From contig NZ_CP022957.1 of assembly GCF_002269385.1 (NCBI RefSeq), positions 4,145,001 to 4,209,000 of the forward strand: 64,000 bases of DNA. The letters are read 5' to 3'. A program made the position numbers and the translations under genes. Below the pieces are notes generated by a model that saw only the letters and a program-made list of their open reading frames with translations, had not been told where the DNA came from and ran no database searches. This DNA comes from Maribacter cobaltidurans. Lineage in GTDB: Bacteria; Bacteroidota; Bacteroidia; Flavobacteriales; Flavobacteriaceae. Positions 1 through 8,872 of this stretch are shown here, one piece after another (position 1 is the first letter of the stretch; every line of letters starts with the position of its first letter).

Positions 1-250
1 TAATCTTATCATCTTTAAAGCTACCGCCAACGCTAAGGCGGGTCTTTAGTTCTTTGGCCAATTTCTTGAAATCTTCATCCGCACCGGTATATCCTTCGAT
101 GATTGTAATGGGTTTTCCCTTTCTCTTTTCGTATTTGCAGATCATAGGGCAATCCTGTAACCAGATGTCGCTTTTCTTTTCTTCTTCCTTGGGTGATTCT
201 TCCGGTACGTGGTCCGGGAATAAGTTTTTAAGTTGGTCTTTTAAGTCCAT
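1..250 (-). CDS. SUI1-family translation initiation factor (3' end outside window)
   Basis: Reverse-strand reading frame starting at ATG 250 and running off the left edge, so only about the first 83 residues are visible. The translation begins MDLKDQLKNLFPDH, passes through a charged linker (EEEKKSD) and enters a region reading KGKPITIIEGYTG, then LAKELKTRLSVGGS, which is the SUI1/eIF1-like (YciH) fold with its conserved basic and glycine-rich VGGS stretch. Proteins of this family in bacteria are about 105-115 aa and bind the ribosome during start-site selection; their bacterial role is poorly defined. The upstream oxygenase gene ends 2 bp before this start codon, so the two are probably co-transcribed. 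Identification rests on the visible N-terminal three quarters. Confidence 0.8.
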   Translation of the reverse strand, partial: MDLKDQLKNLFPDHVPEESPKEEEKKSDIWLQDCPMICKYEKRKGKPITIIEGYTGADEDFKKLAKELKTRLSVGGSFKDDKI

Positions 251-252
251 GT

Positions 253-1203
253 TTATTTCTTTATCAACCCCAATTCAATTAATCGTTCATGCAGAAATTC
301 CCCCGCTGTTATATCCTCATAAAGTTTTGGATGCTCTTCATCAATACAATTTTCAAGGCAATTCAAGGGCATTTCACTAATGGGATGCATAAAAAAGGGA
401 ACAGAATACCGCGAGGTGCCCCACAATTCCCTGGGTGGATTCACAACTCGATGAATGGTAGATTTCAACTTGTTATTGGAGAGTCTCGAGAGCATATCGC
501 CCACGTTGATCATAAGCTCATCGGGCTTGGCAATGGCATCAACCCATTCGCCTTTATGGTTTTGCACTTGCAACCCTTTTCCGTGGGCGCCCATTAGTAA
601 AGTAATTAGGTTAATATCACCATGTGCGGCTGCCCTAACGGCATTTTTAGGTTCTGAGGTGATTGGAGGGTAATGTATCGGCCTTAAAATAGAATTACCA
701 TTTTTAATATATTCGTCAAAATAATTCTCTTCTAAATCCAAATGAATGGCCAAAGCCCTGAGTACATATTTGGCTGTTTTTTCCAGCATTTTATAGGTTT
801 CCTTCCCAATCTCATTGAATTTCGGCAATTCATCTACCATTACATTATCCGGATATTCCGCTTTTAACCTAGGGTTGTTCTCCACATATTGCCCAAAATG
901 CCAAAATTCCTTTAAATCACCTTCCTTGCGGCCTTTAGCATGCTCTTTGCCAAACGAAGTATATCCCCGTTGTCCACCAATACCTTCAATCTCATATTTA
1001 TCTTTGGTCTCTTGAGGCAGTTCGAAGAACTTTTTGATTTCGGCATATAAGTCATCCACGAGCTCATCGGACAAAAAATGACCGCTTAAAGCCACAAATC
1101 CTATATTTTCAAAAGCAGCACCAATTTCTTTAACAAATTCTTGTTTTCTTTCAGCATCTCCCGAGATAAAATCTTTCAAATCAACGCTAGGGACTAAACT
1201 CAT
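253..1203 (-). CDS. Isopenicillin N synthase-like 2OG-Fe(II) oxygenase
   Basis: A 316-aa cytoplasmic enzyme of the isopenicillin N synthase / 2-oxoglutarate-dependent dioxygenase superfamily. The N-terminal DIOX_N-type region (about 5-130) is followed by the jelly-roll oxygenase domain. The iron facial triad is visible as His194-x-Asp196 (AAHGD) and His251 (STIHRVV), and the 2-oxoglutarate/substrate anchor as Arg265-Tyr-Ser267. All catalytic residues are present, so the enzyme should be active, but the substrate cannot be named; bacterial members hydroxylate or desaturate small metabolites. Its stop codon lies 2 bp before the SUI1-like gene, which suggests one operon. A 129-bp gap separates it from the divergent E1 dehydrogenase gene. 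Confidence 0.85.
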   Translation of the reverse strand: MSLVPSVDLKDFISGDAERKQEFVKEIGAAFENIGFVALSGHFLSDELVDDLYAEIKKFFELPQETKDKYEIEGIGGQRGYTSFGKEHAKGRKEGDLKEFWHFGQYVENNPRLKAEYPDNVMVDELPKFNEIGKETYKMLEKTAKYVLRALAIHLDLEENYFDEYIKNGNSILRPIHYPPITSEPKNAVRAAAHGDINLITLLMGAHGKGLQVQNHKGEWVDAIAKPDELMINVGDMLSRLSNNKLKSTIHRVVNPPRELWGTSRYSVPFFMHPISEMPLNCLENCIDEEHPKLYEDITAGEFLHERLIELGLIKK

Positions 1204-1332
1204 ATCTTATTTTTTTGCTTTGTAGTTGTAAAATTACAAATTCTTAATGAGTTCCTTGATGTTATAGATATAACAAGATACTCCGATTTTTGTTACATTT
1301 AGCCCCTTAACCAACAATAGGCATTTACCCAT

Positions 1333-3309
1333 ATGAATTTTGAAGAATTTCAGGTAGAGGATTCCATTAAGCTGGGGCTATACAAGGCCATGCTAAAACC
1401 TAGGATGATTGAGGAAAAAATGCTGATTCTATTGCGTCAGGGGAAAATATCAAAGTGGTTCAGCGGCATAGGGCAAGAGGCTATTTCGGTTGGGGTAACT
1501 ACTGCCCTGGAAACCAATGAGTATATTTTGCCCATGCATAGAAATTTAGGGGTTTTTACGACAAGAAAAATACCCTTGCATAGACTTTTCTCCCAATGGC
1601 AAGGAAAATTAGGTGGTTTCACAAAGGGAAGGGACCGTAGTTTTCATTTTGGTACCCAAGATTTTAAAATCATTGGAATGATATCCCATTTAGGTCCGCA
1701 GATGGGGGTTGCGGACGGTATCGCACTGGCGCATAAGTTAAGAAAGGAGAAACGGGTTACCGCCGTATTTACCGGGGAAGGTGCAACTAGTGAAGGAGAT
1801 TTCCATGAAGCCTTGAATGTGGCCGCGGTTTGGGACCTTCCCGTTCTTTTCTGTGTTGAAAATAACGGCTACGGATTGTCCACACCTACCAATGAGCAAT
1901 TTAAATGTGAACATATTGCGGATAAGGGGATTGGTTATGGTATGGAGTCCCATAGTATCGATGGTAATAATATTTTAGAGGTCTATACGAAGGTTAATGA
2001 GCTTTGTATCGATATAAGAAAGAACCCCAGACCAGTATTGCTAGAATTCAAGACGTTTAGAATGCGGGGGCACGAGGAAGCCAGTGGCACAAAATATGTT
2101 CCAGAGGAATTGATGGAGGCTTGGGCCTCAAAAGATCCTTTGGAAAATTATACAACATATCTAAGGGGTTTGGGCTTGTTAAACGAGAAGGAAGAACAAA
2201 TCCATAGAGAGGAAATAACCAATGAAATTGAAGAAAATTTACAGCGGGCCTTTCAGGAGGAGCCAATTATTCCTGTCTTAAGTAATGAAATAGGTGATGT
2301 ACATCAAAAATTTGATTATAATGAGGTTAAACCACTTATTCATAAAAGAAATATACGCTTTGTGGATGCCATATCCCAAGGTTTGAAATCCGCTATGGAA
2401 AAACATGACAACTTGGTCATCATGGGGCAGGATGTCGCGGAGTACGGTGGGGTTTTTAAAATTACGGATGGCTTTGTGGAAGCCTTCGGAAAGGAACGTG
2501 TAAGAAACACACCCATATGCGAATCGGCTATAGTCTCTGCGGCCATGGGATTGTCCATTAACGGGATGAAATCGGTAATGGAAATGCAATTTGCGGATTT
2601 TGCCAGCACTGGATTCAACCCTATAGTCAATTATTTGGCCAAGAGTCATTACAGATGGGGCGAAAAGGCAGATGTCGTTATAAGAATGCCCTGCGGAGGT
2701 GGAGTAGGAGCAGGTCCTTTCCACTCCCAGACCAACGAGGCTTGGTTTACCAAGACCCCAGGGTTAAAAGTAGTGTATCCCGCCTTTCCTTCGGATGCCA
2801 AAGGACTTTTGGCCACGGCAATTGAAGATGCCAATCCCGTTTTATTTTTTGAGCACAAAGGGCTATACCGTAGTATCTATGAGGATGTGCCCGTAAATAA
2901 CTATACCTTACCGTTCGGAAAGGCCAATGTATTGAAATCCGGACAGGATATTACCATTGTTTCCTATGGTGCAGGTGTCCATTGGGCCCTGGAAACCTTG
3001 GAAAAACATCCGGGCATTGATGCTGACCTTTTAGACTTAAGAACCTTACAGCCATTGGATACCGAATCTATTTATACGTCTGTAAGGAAAACCGGGAAGT
3101 TGATCATTCTTCAGGAAGATAGTCTATTTGGTGGCGTGGCAAGTGATATTTCGGCGTTGGTGATGGAAAATTGCTTTCCATATTTAGATGGCCCTATAAA
3201 GCGGGTGGCCAGTCTGGATACGCCCATTCCATTCAATACATTGCTGGAACAGCAATATCTTCCCAAGGAACGTTTTGAAAAGGAGTTATTGGAATTGCTG
3301 GCCTTTTAG
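1333..3309 (+). CDS. 2-oxo acid dehydrogenase E1 component, fused alpha and beta subunits
   Basis: A 658-aa fusion of the alpha (about 1-330) and beta (about 339-658) subunits of a thiamine-diphosphate-dependent 2-oxo acid dehydrogenase, most likely the branched-chain 2-oxoisovalerate dehydrogenase E1. The ThDP/Mg motif runs from Gly148-Glu-Gly150 to Asn177-Asn178 (GEGATSEGD ... VENNGYG). The beta half begins around KRNIRFVDAISQG and carries the conserved GQDVAEYGGVFKIT and RMPCGGGVGAGPFHSQ segments. It decarboxylates 2-oxo acids and passes the acyl group to a lipoyl E2; E2 and E3 are not in this window. Such fusions are common in Bacteroidota. Branched-chain acyl-CoA made this way primes iso fatty acids, typical of flavobacteria. 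Pyruvate is a less likely substrate. Confidence 0.88.
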   Translation: MNFEEFQVEDSIKLGLYKAMLKPRMIEEKMLILLRQGKISKWFSGIGQEAISVGVTTALETNEYILPMHRNLGVFTTRKIPLHRLFSQWQGKLGGFTKGRDRSFHFGTQDFKIIGMISHLGPQMGVADGIALAHKLRKEKRVTAVFTGEGATSEGDFHEALNVAAVWDLPVLFCVENNGYGLSTPTNEQFKCEHIADKGIGYGMESHSIDGNNILEVYTKVNELCIDIRKNPRPVLLEFKTFRMRGHEEASGTKYVPEELMEAWASKDPLENYTTYLRGLGLLNEKEEQIHREEITNEIEENLQRAFQEEPIIPVLSNEIGDVHQKFDYNEVKPLIHKRNIRFVDAISQGLKSAMEKHDNLVIMGQDVAEYGGVFKITDGFVEAFGKERVRNTPICESAIVSAAMGLSINGMKSVMEMQFADFASTGFNPIVNYLAKSHYRWGEKADVVIRMPCGGGVGAGPFHSQTNEAWFTKTPGLKVVYPAFPSDAKGLLATAIEDANPVLFFEHKGLYRSIYEDVPVNNYTLPFGKANVLKSGQDITIVSYGAGVHWALETLEKHPGIDADLLDLRTLQPLDTESIYTSVRKTGKLIILQEDSLFGGVASDISALVMENCFPYLDGPIKRVASLDTPIPFNTLLEQQYLPKERFEKELLELLAF

Positions 3310-3454
3310 TATTTCCGCTAACATCTTATTCTTTTGAGTGAAACCATCTTTTTACTTTTCAAGAGCTTTGCCGTAAATAATCGATATTACACATATATCA
3401 AGTCCAATTGGATGTTTCAACCGTATATAGTGTAATCTAAAAACAAAGATATTT

Positions 3455-3937
3455 ATGAAAAAAGCAATAGTTCTTTTAGGAGTAATAGCATTTTTGCTAA
3501 CCTCTTGTTCCATTTCCAAAGATGCCAGGGCAAAGCGTAATACATTAAGCGGAACCTGGTCGCTAAACGATGTTTCCTTTGAAAACAATACGGGAAATTT
3601 TAAGGCGGTCTTATTCAATGATGTAGAGGATATTTGTCTTGAAGGAAGCGAATGGTTTTTTAGGGACAACAACAGTACAGGTAGATATACCATAGCGCCA
3701 TCTACACTGTGTAATGGTGGAGACCGATATATAAGATGGTCCGTTGTAGAACGTGAGGAAAACTATGAGAGTCAACTTCAGTTCAAATTTATTGATGAGA
3801 AAAATAAGGACATTTCCGGTGGCTTGGGTTACAGACTAAATATCGAGGCTTTGACCGAAAATGCGATGACCTTAAAATCCAACGTTCAGGTAAACGGAGA
3901 ACCGGTAACCGTTGTATATAGCTTTACAAAAAAATAA
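3455..3937 (+). CDS. Lipocalin-like lipoprotein
   Basis: A 160-aa predicted lipoprotein. The N-terminus (MKKAIVLLGVIAFLLTSC) is a signal peptide ending in a lipobox with Cys18. The mature part begins with a short linker and then LSGTWSLNDVSF, the opening strand typical of Bacteroidota lipocalin-like domains, followed by alternating beta strands and a final YSFTKK strand. It probably sits on the inner leaflet of the outer membrane or in the periplasm; ligand unknown. It lies 18 bp upstream of the OmpA-family lipoprotein gene and is probably co-transcribed with it. Confidence 0.72.
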   Translation: MKKAIVLLGVIAFLLTSCSISKDARAKRNTLSGTWSLNDVSFENNTGNFKAVLFNDVEDICLEGSEWFFRDNNSTGRYTIAPSTLCNGGDRYIRWSVVEREENYESQLQFKFIDEKNKDISGGLGYRLNIEALTENAMTLKSNVQVNGEPVTVVYSFTKK

Positions 3938-3955
3938 ACCCCAAATAAATTTAAA

Positions 3956-4660
3956 ATGACAAAGATGAAATCTAAAATATTTAAGAATACAAGTTATTTA
4001 CTTGCATTTGCTTTAGTAATGAGCTGTAGTACCGTGAAAAATGCCAATAAAACACAAAAAGGTGCCGTAATTGGCGCTACTGGTGGAGCAGTTATCGGCG
4101 GTGTTATTGGAAATAATGTAGGGGATGGTAACAATACCGCACTCGGGGCCATTCTTGGTGCTGCCATAGGTGGTGCTGCCGGTGGGTATATCGGTAATCG
4201 CATGGATAGGCAAGCGGAACGTATCGAGGAAGAAATCCCTGGTGCAGAAGTAAAAAGAGTAGGTGAGGGTATCAATGTAACCTTTAATGAAGATGCCGGT
4301 GTCTATTTTGATACCAATAAGTCTGATGTTAAAGGAACTTCTGCTGCTACATTGGATAAATTAGCTGGAATTTTTAAAGAATATCCTAAATCCAATATTT
4401 TGGTGGAAGGACATACCGATAGTGCCGGTTCGGATGAGTACAATATGAACTTGTCCAAACAAAGAGCAACTTCGGTTACGGATTACTTGACGATGAAAGG
4501 AATTGACCCTTCAAGATTTACCACAAAATGGTACGGTGAGAACCAACCTGTTGGAGATAACAGTACTGCTGAAGGTAAAGCGCAAAATAGACGAGTCGAA
4601 TTGGCCATAGTTGCCAGTGAAGAACTTAAGGAAGAAGCGGTAAAACAGACAAAGGGTTAA
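3956..4660 (+). CDS. OmpA-family lipoprotein with glycine zipper
   Basis: A 234-aa envelope protein. The signal sequence ends in the lipobox VMSC; an alternative start at the Met codon at 3965 is possible. Residues about 35-80 are a glycine-zipper region (GAVIGATGGAVIGGVIG and similar repeats), which usually packs as a membrane-associated hairpin. The C-terminal OmpA-like domain (about 105-220) carries the peptidoglycan-binding signature VEGHTDSAGSDEYNMNLSKQRA and the final QNRRVEL motif. It probably tethers the outer membrane to peptidoglycan. A clear intrinsic terminator follows 25 bp downstream, ending the two-gene lipoprotein unit. Confidence 0.88.
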   Translation: MTKMKSKIFKNTSYLLAFALVMSCSTVKNANKTQKGAVIGATGGAVIGGVIGNNVGDGNNTALGAILGAAIGGAAGGYIGNRMDRQAERIEEEIPGAEVKRVGEGINVTFNEDAGVYFDTNKSDVKGTSAATLDKLAGIFKEYPKSNILVEGHTDSAGSDEYNMNLSKQRATSVTDYLTMKGIDPSRFTTKWYGENQPVGDNSTAEGKAQNRRVELAIVASEELKEEAVKQTKG

Positions 4661-4684
4661 ATTGCTTCAGAAAACAGAAAGTTA

Positions 4685-4711
4685 AATCCCTGCAATTAGC
4701 AGGGATTTTTT
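4685..4711 (+). terminator. Rho-independent terminator after the OmpA-family gene
   Basis: A 9-bp perfect stem (AATCCCTGC / GCAGGGATT) around the loop AATTA is followed by a T run. It separates the lipoprotein unit from the polyketide cluster that starts at 4732. Confidence 0.85.
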
Positions 4712-4731
4712 GTTTTACGTAATTTCAGGAA

Positions 4732-5856
4732 ATGAATGGGCATGATGTCATTATAGTTGGGGGTGGATTGGCAGGTTTGACTGTCGCAATAGCTTTGTCC
4801 CGATATAATTATAACGTAGCCATTTTTGAAAGTAGCGCTTACCCCCACCATAAGGTCTGTGGGGAATATGTATCCAATGAAATTGTTCCCTATTTACAGT
4901 TTTTGGGAGTAGACTTAATAGCCGAGGGCGGGGTTTCCATTACCGATTTTGAAATCAGTAATACAAAGGGCAAAAAAGTCAAAAGTTCACTCCCCATTGG
5001 AGGAGTTGGCATAAGCAGATATGCCTTTGACCACTTGTTATTTAAACAGGCTAAAAAACAAAACGTTCGGTTTTATTTTAAAAAGGTATTGGATGTAGCG
5101 CACGAACAAGATGTATTTACGGTCTACACCAAGCAAAAATCCATTAAGGCCAAGGTGGTCATTGGAGCATTTGGGAAGCGCTCGAATCTGGACAAAAAGT
5201 TAAATCGCGATTTTATTCAACGAAAAAACGGTTGGTTAGGGGTTAAATGTCATTACAAAAACGAGGAATTTCCCACTAACCTAGTGGCATTACACAATTT
5301 TGAAGGCGGTTATGGCGGGTTGTCCAAAACAGAAACAGGTGCCGTTAATTTCTGTTATTTGGCACGGTACGACCAATTTCGAAAGCATAAAAATATTGAA
5401 GATTTCAATTCCCGAGTAGTGTCTCAAAACCCGCATTTAAGAGAATTTCTCAAGCATTCGGAAGCTCTTTTTGATGCACCCATCAGCATTGGCCAAATTT
5501 CATTTGATTCTAAAAAACCGGTGTTTAACCATATTTTAATGTGTGGGGACACAGCTGGCCTGATCCACCCCCTGTGTGGAAATGGAATGGCAATGGCTAT
5601 TCATAGTGGAAAACTGGTTTCGGAAGCAGTCCATCGGTTTATGAGCGAAAGGGAATACCTAAGAAAGGATATGGAAAAGGAATATAGTGAAGAGTGGAGA
5701 AAACATTTTAAGGATAGATTGAGGTATGGAAGCTATTTTCAAAAAATATTGATGCAGGAAAGTCTATTGAATTGGGGAATCAATACCTTGGGTAGGTCCG
5801 AGGGCATCCTTCGGGCAATGATTAAAAAAACACACGGAAAAATGGTAACACCATGA
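4732..5856 (+). CDS. NAD(P)/FAD-dependent oxidoreductase of the type III PKS cluster
   Basis: A 374-aa flavoprotein of the geranylgeranyl-reductase / aromatic-hydroxylase-like family. The dinucleotide-binding motif is at residues 10-15 (VGGGLAG), followed by the family motif HHKVCGEYVS and a late FAD-contacting GDTAGLIHPLCGNGMAMA segment. It opens the polyketide cluster and its last 4 bp overlap the methyltransferase start. In Streptomyces and Bacillus-type alkylresorcinol pathways, a type III PKS is paired with a methyltransferase and a flavoprotein hydroxylase; by analogy this enzyme probably oxidises the polyketide ring or reduces its side chain. Which reaction it performs cannot be decided from sequence. 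Confidence 0.82.
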   Translation: MNGHDVIIVGGGLAGLTVAIALSRYNYNVAIFESSAYPHHKVCGEYVSNEIVPYLQFLGVDLIAEGGVSITDFEISNTKGKKVKSSLPIGGVGISRYAFDHLLFKQAKKQNVRFYFKKVLDVAHEQDVFTVYTKQKSIKAKVVIGAFGKRSNLDKKLNRDFIQRKNGWLGVKCHYKNEEFPTNLVALHNFEGGYGGLSKTETGAVNFCYLARYDQFRKHKNIEDFNSRVVSQNPHLREFLKHSEALFDAPISIGQISFDSKKPVFNHILMCGDTAGLIHPLCGNGMAMAIHSGKLVSEAVHRFMSEREYLRKDMEKEYSEEWRKHFKDRLRYGSYFQKILMQESLLNWGINTLGRSEGILRAMIKKTHGKMVTP

Positions 5857-6557
5857 TTGATTTAACGGTTAGAAGTGGCCAAAAAGAGTTGTTGGACGAT
5901 TTCCAGGGAAGCTCTAACCAACTTAAATTGGTGTTAGAGGATATCAACAGGGTAAATCGCCTTTTGGGTGGTACTACCATTACGGTAGACGCTGTATTTA
6001 GGCTCATTGAAGAAAATAAACAAAAATCGTATACGATTTTGGATGTGGGTTGTGGTGATGGGAATATGCTAAGACAGATTGCTTTAAAAGCAAAAAAGAG
6101 AAGTATTTCTATAAAGTTAATTGGAATTGATTTAAGTGATGACTCTTTGGACATTGCCAGACAAAAATCTGTTAGTTTTCCGGAAATTGAATATCGAAAA
6201 CAGGATGTTTTTACATTGGAGGATTTGGATATGGACATAGTGCTCACCACTTTGACCTTGCATCATTTTAAACAGGAAGATATACCTAAATTTATTCATA
6301 GGTTCACCAGCATGGCAAAACTTGGAGTGGTTATTAATGATTTGCATAGAAGTGGGTTGGCCTATTATTTATTTCGGGCTTTTAGTACTATTTTTATTAA
6401 AACCCATACCGCCAAGGCAGACGGTTTAACTTCCATTACACGGGGTTTTAAACGAAAGGAATTGGAACATTTTGCTACCAACCTACCGGGCACGATACAT
6501 GAAATAACTTGGAGATGGGCCTTTCGTTATCAATGGATCATAAAAAACGAGGAGTAA
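5853..6557 (+). CDS. Class I SAM-dependent methyltransferase (PKS cluster)
   Basis: A 234-aa methyltransferase. Motif I is DVGCGDG at residues 64-70, followed by the acidic motif II (LIGIDLSDDSLDIA) and a motif IV/post-motif region (DIVLTTLTLHHF). No membrane segment or signal peptide. The gene overlaps the upstream oxidoreductase by 4 bp (ATGA) and ends 7 bp before the type III PKS gene, so translation is likely coupled. It probably O- or C-methylates the polyketide made by the next gene; this role is inferred from context, not from diagnostic residues. Confidence 0.83.
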   Translation: MIDLTVRSGQKELLDDFQGSSNQLKLVLEDINRVNRLLGGTTITVDAVFRLIEENKQKSYTILDVGCGDGNMLRQIALKAKKRSISIKLIGIDLSDDSLDIARQKSVSFPEIEYRKQDVFTLEDLDMDIVLTTLTLHHFKQEDIPKFIHRFTSMAKLGVVINDLHRSGLAYYLFRAFSTIFIKTHTAKADGLTSITRGFKRKELEHFATNLPGTIHEITWRWAFRYQWIIKNEE

Positions 6558-6564
6558 AAAGTAT

Positions 6565-7620
6565 ATGCAGAGAAGCAAAATAGTGACTGTGGCCAAGGAA
6601 TTTCCCGAATATTGTAGAGAAACCCAAGATATTATTCCCTACGTTCATAAATGGTTGCATAACAAGGATGATAGGTTTCAGCGTAAAGTTGTAAAAATTT
6701 TTGAAGGTGCCGCAGTTGATATTCGTTATGGTATTATGCCTATTGACGAGGTTTTTACCAAAACTTCTTTCGAAGAGAAAAATCAAATTTATGTACGGGA
6801 GTGCAAAAAGCTAGGTAGCAAAGTACTCGAAAAGGCGTTGAATAAAGCGGATTGGCTTCCAGAATCATTGGATTACATTATTACGGTAAGCTGCACGGGC
6901 ATCATGATACCTTCTTTGGATGCCTATCTCATCAATGCGCTAGGTCTTCGCCAAGATATAGTAAGATTGCCCGTTACGGAAATGGGCTGTGCGGCTGGGG
7001 TTTCCGGTTTAATTTATGCCCACAACTTTTTGAAGTCCAATCCCAATAAGCGCATAGCATTAGTTGCGGTCGAAAGTCCAACAGCAACTTTTCAATTGGA
7101 TGATTTTTCTATGGCCAATATGGTCAGTGCGGCTATTTTTGGCGACGGGGCGGCCTGTGTATTATTATCCTCTGAAGAAGAGGCTCAGGGTCCTTCAATA
7201 CTAGGAGAGGAAATGTATCATTTTAGGGATGCCACCCACCTTATGGGTTTCGACTTGGTCAATACCGGACTTAAGATGATCTTGGATCCGGCCGTACCTG
7301 AAACAATTACTAATTTCTTTCCAGATATTGTACATCCCTTTCTTAAAAAATATGGGAGCAACATTGAAAAAGTGGACCATTTAATTTTTCATCCCGGAGG
7401 GAGAAAAATTGTCCAAACCGTTGAAGAATTGTTTGGTTCCCTAGGAAAGAATATTGAGGATACCAGGGAGGTTTTACGTTTGTATGGTAATATGAGCAGT
7501 GTAACGGTACTCTACGTACTGCAGCGCTTTATGGAGCGTGAATTATCACAGGGCGAACAAGGGATGGTTTTAAGTTTTGGGCCTGGATTTTCGGCACAGC
7601 GGGTCTTATTGGAATGGTAG
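6565..7620 (+). CDS. Type III polyketide synthase (chalcone/stilbene synthase-like)
   Basis: A 351-aa homodimeric ketosynthase of the chalcone-synthase superfamily, matching the family's usual length. The Cys-His-Asn triad is complete: Cys142 (TEMGCAAG), His276 (LIFHPGGRK) and Asn309 (LYGNMSS). Conserved features such as SCTGIMIPSLDAY and the C-terminal LSFGPGFSAQ loop are present. These enzymes extend an acyl starter with malonyl-CoA and cyclise the product to resorcinols, phloroglucinols or pyrones. The gene lies in the middle of a compact operon that also encodes ACP-dependent fatty-acid-type enzymes, which suggests a dedicated acyl starter and an alkylresorcinol or alkylpyrone product. 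Product class is inferred. Confidence 0.93.
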   Translation: MQRSKIVTVAKEFPEYCRETQDIIPYVHKWLHNKDDRFQRKVVKIFEGAAVDIRYGIMPIDEVFTKTSFEEKNQIYVRECKKLGSKVLEKALNKADWLPESLDYIITVSCTGIMIPSLDAYLINALGLRQDIVRLPVTEMGCAAGVSGLIYAHNFLKSNPNKRIALVAVESPTATFQLDDFSMANMVSAAIFGDGAACVLLSSEEEAQGPSILGEEMYHFRDATHLMGFDLVNTGLKMILDPAVPETITNFFPDIVHPFLKKYGSNIEKVDHLIFHPGGRKIVQTVEELFGSLGKNIEDTREVLRLYGNMSSVTVLYVLQRFMERELSQGEQGMVLSFGPGFSAQRVLLEW

Positions 7621-7640
7621 TGAATATTGTAAATAATACT

Positions 7641-8420
7641 ATGGATACAAATTGGGCAATAATTTTAGGGGGAAGTAATGGACTAGGCTTGGCAACGGCC
7701 AAAAAATTGGCCAGGCATGGATATCATATCCTTGTGGTCCATAGGGACCGAAGAACCCATATGGATGCCATAGAAAAGGAGTTCAATGAAATTAGGGCGC
7801 AGGGCGTATCATTTAAAGCCTTTAATGCAGATGCCTTAAACTCCGAAAAGCGGGGAAATTTATTGAATGAAATCAAGGAATTCCTGCCTTCGGAACATAA
7901 AATAAAGGTTTTGGTACATAGTATCGCCAAAGGAAACCTTAAACCTATGTATTCAAATGGGCAAACCGTACTTACAAATCAGGATATAGGTATCACCTTC
8001 GAAGCTATGGCCCTTAGTTTGTACGATTGGGTAAAGGAACTGGTGGATATGAATTTGTTTTCTGAGGATGCTCGTGTGATTTCCTTTACGAGTGAAGGAA
8101 ACGCTAAAGTTTTGCCAGGCTATGGTGCAGTTTCGGTGGCCAAAGTGGCATTGGAAGCATTGACCAGAAATATTGCATTGGAGTTTGCACCGATGGGTAT
8201 AAAAGCAAATTGTATCCAAGCCGGTGTAACGGAAACAAGGTCGCTTGCCATGATTCCAGGCTATGAAAAAATCATTAAAAATGCCTTAAAAAGAAATCCA
8301 CAGGGAAGGTTGACCACCCCGGAAGACGTTGCTAATGCGGTGTTTTTGCTCGTTAGGGATGAAGCAAAGTGGATTACGGGAACGGTAATTAAGGTCGATG
8401 GAGGTGAAAGTCTAAGATAA
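7641..8420 (+). CDS. SDR oxidoreductase resembling enoyl-ACP reductase (FabI-like)
   Basis: A short-chain dehydrogenase of 259 aa from the ATG at 7641 (MDTNWAIILGGSNG); the frame is open back to an ATG at 7614 that overlaps the PKS stop, adding nine residues unlike family N-termini. The cofactor loop GGSNGLG is at the N-terminus. The active-site pair is Tyr161 and Lys168 separated by six residues (YGAVSVAK), the spacing typical of FabI-type enoyl reductases, while classical ketoreductases use three. The C-terminal WITGTVIKVDGG signature is also FabI-like. In this cluster it could reduce the enoyl intermediate of the starter chain. A distinct ketoreductase is absent, so that step may be borrowed from the housekeeping FabG. 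Confidence 0.8.
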   Translation: MDTNWAIILGGSNGLGLATAKKLARHGYHILVVHRDRRTHMDAIEKEFNEIRAQGVSFKAFNADALNSEKRGNLLNEIKEFLPSEHKIKVLVHSIAKGNLKPMYSNGQTVLTNQDIGITFEAMALSLYDWVKELVDMNLFSEDARVISFTSEGNAKVLPGYGAVSVAKVALEALTRNIALEFAPMGIKANCIQAGVTETRSLAMIPGYEKIIKNALKRNPQGRLTTPEDVANAVFLLVRDEAKWITGTVIKVDGGESLR

Positions 8421-8425
8421 AAGCT

Positions 8426-8872
8426 ATGGATAATAAAGAAATTTTGGCGCTTTTACCCTATGACAAGCCTTTTTTGTTTGTGGATAACTTGCAAGAGATT
8501 AATAATGAAGGGGCAAAGGGCAGCTTTCATTTTAAGGAGCAACTCGATTTTTATAAGGGCCATTTTAAAGACAACCCAGTAACCCCTGGGGTTATTTTGA
8601 CCGAATGTTGTGCACAAATTGGATTGGTCTGCCTGGGTATTTACTTGATTGGTGATGAAGACTTGGATTCATCAAAAATACTAATTGGTATGAGCAGTTC
8701 GGAAATGGAGTTTTTACAACCGGTGTATCCCGGGGAAACGGTTACAGTGAGATCAAGGAAGATATACTATAGATTCCACAAACTGAAATGTGAAGTAAAA
8801 ATGTACAATGAAGAAAACGATATGGTCTGCAAAGGAACTTTATCAGGAATGTTAAAGGGAGTGAAAAAATGA
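8426..8872 (+). CDS. FabZ-like 3-hydroxyacyl-ACP dehydratase (PKS cluster)
   Basis: A 148-aa single-hotdog protein of the FabZ/FabA type. The catalytic pair is His46 (YKGHFKDNPVTPG) and Glu60 (ILTECCAQ), as in FabZ where the same positions dehydrate 3-hydroxyacyl-ACP. Length is normal for FabZ. The gene starts 5 bp after the SDR stop and overlaps the ketosynthase gene by 4 bp. Along with ketosynthase, reductase and ACP it would form a small dedicated fatty-acid cycle that feeds the type III PKS or modifies its product. Confidence 0.85.
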   Translation: MDNKEILALLPYDKPFLFVDNLQEINNEGAKGSFHFKEQLDFYKGHFKDNPVTPGVILTECCAQIGLVCLGIYLIGDEDLDSSKILIGMSSSEMEFLQPVYPGETVTVRSRKIYYRFHKLKCEVKMYNEENDMVCKGTLSGMLKGVKK

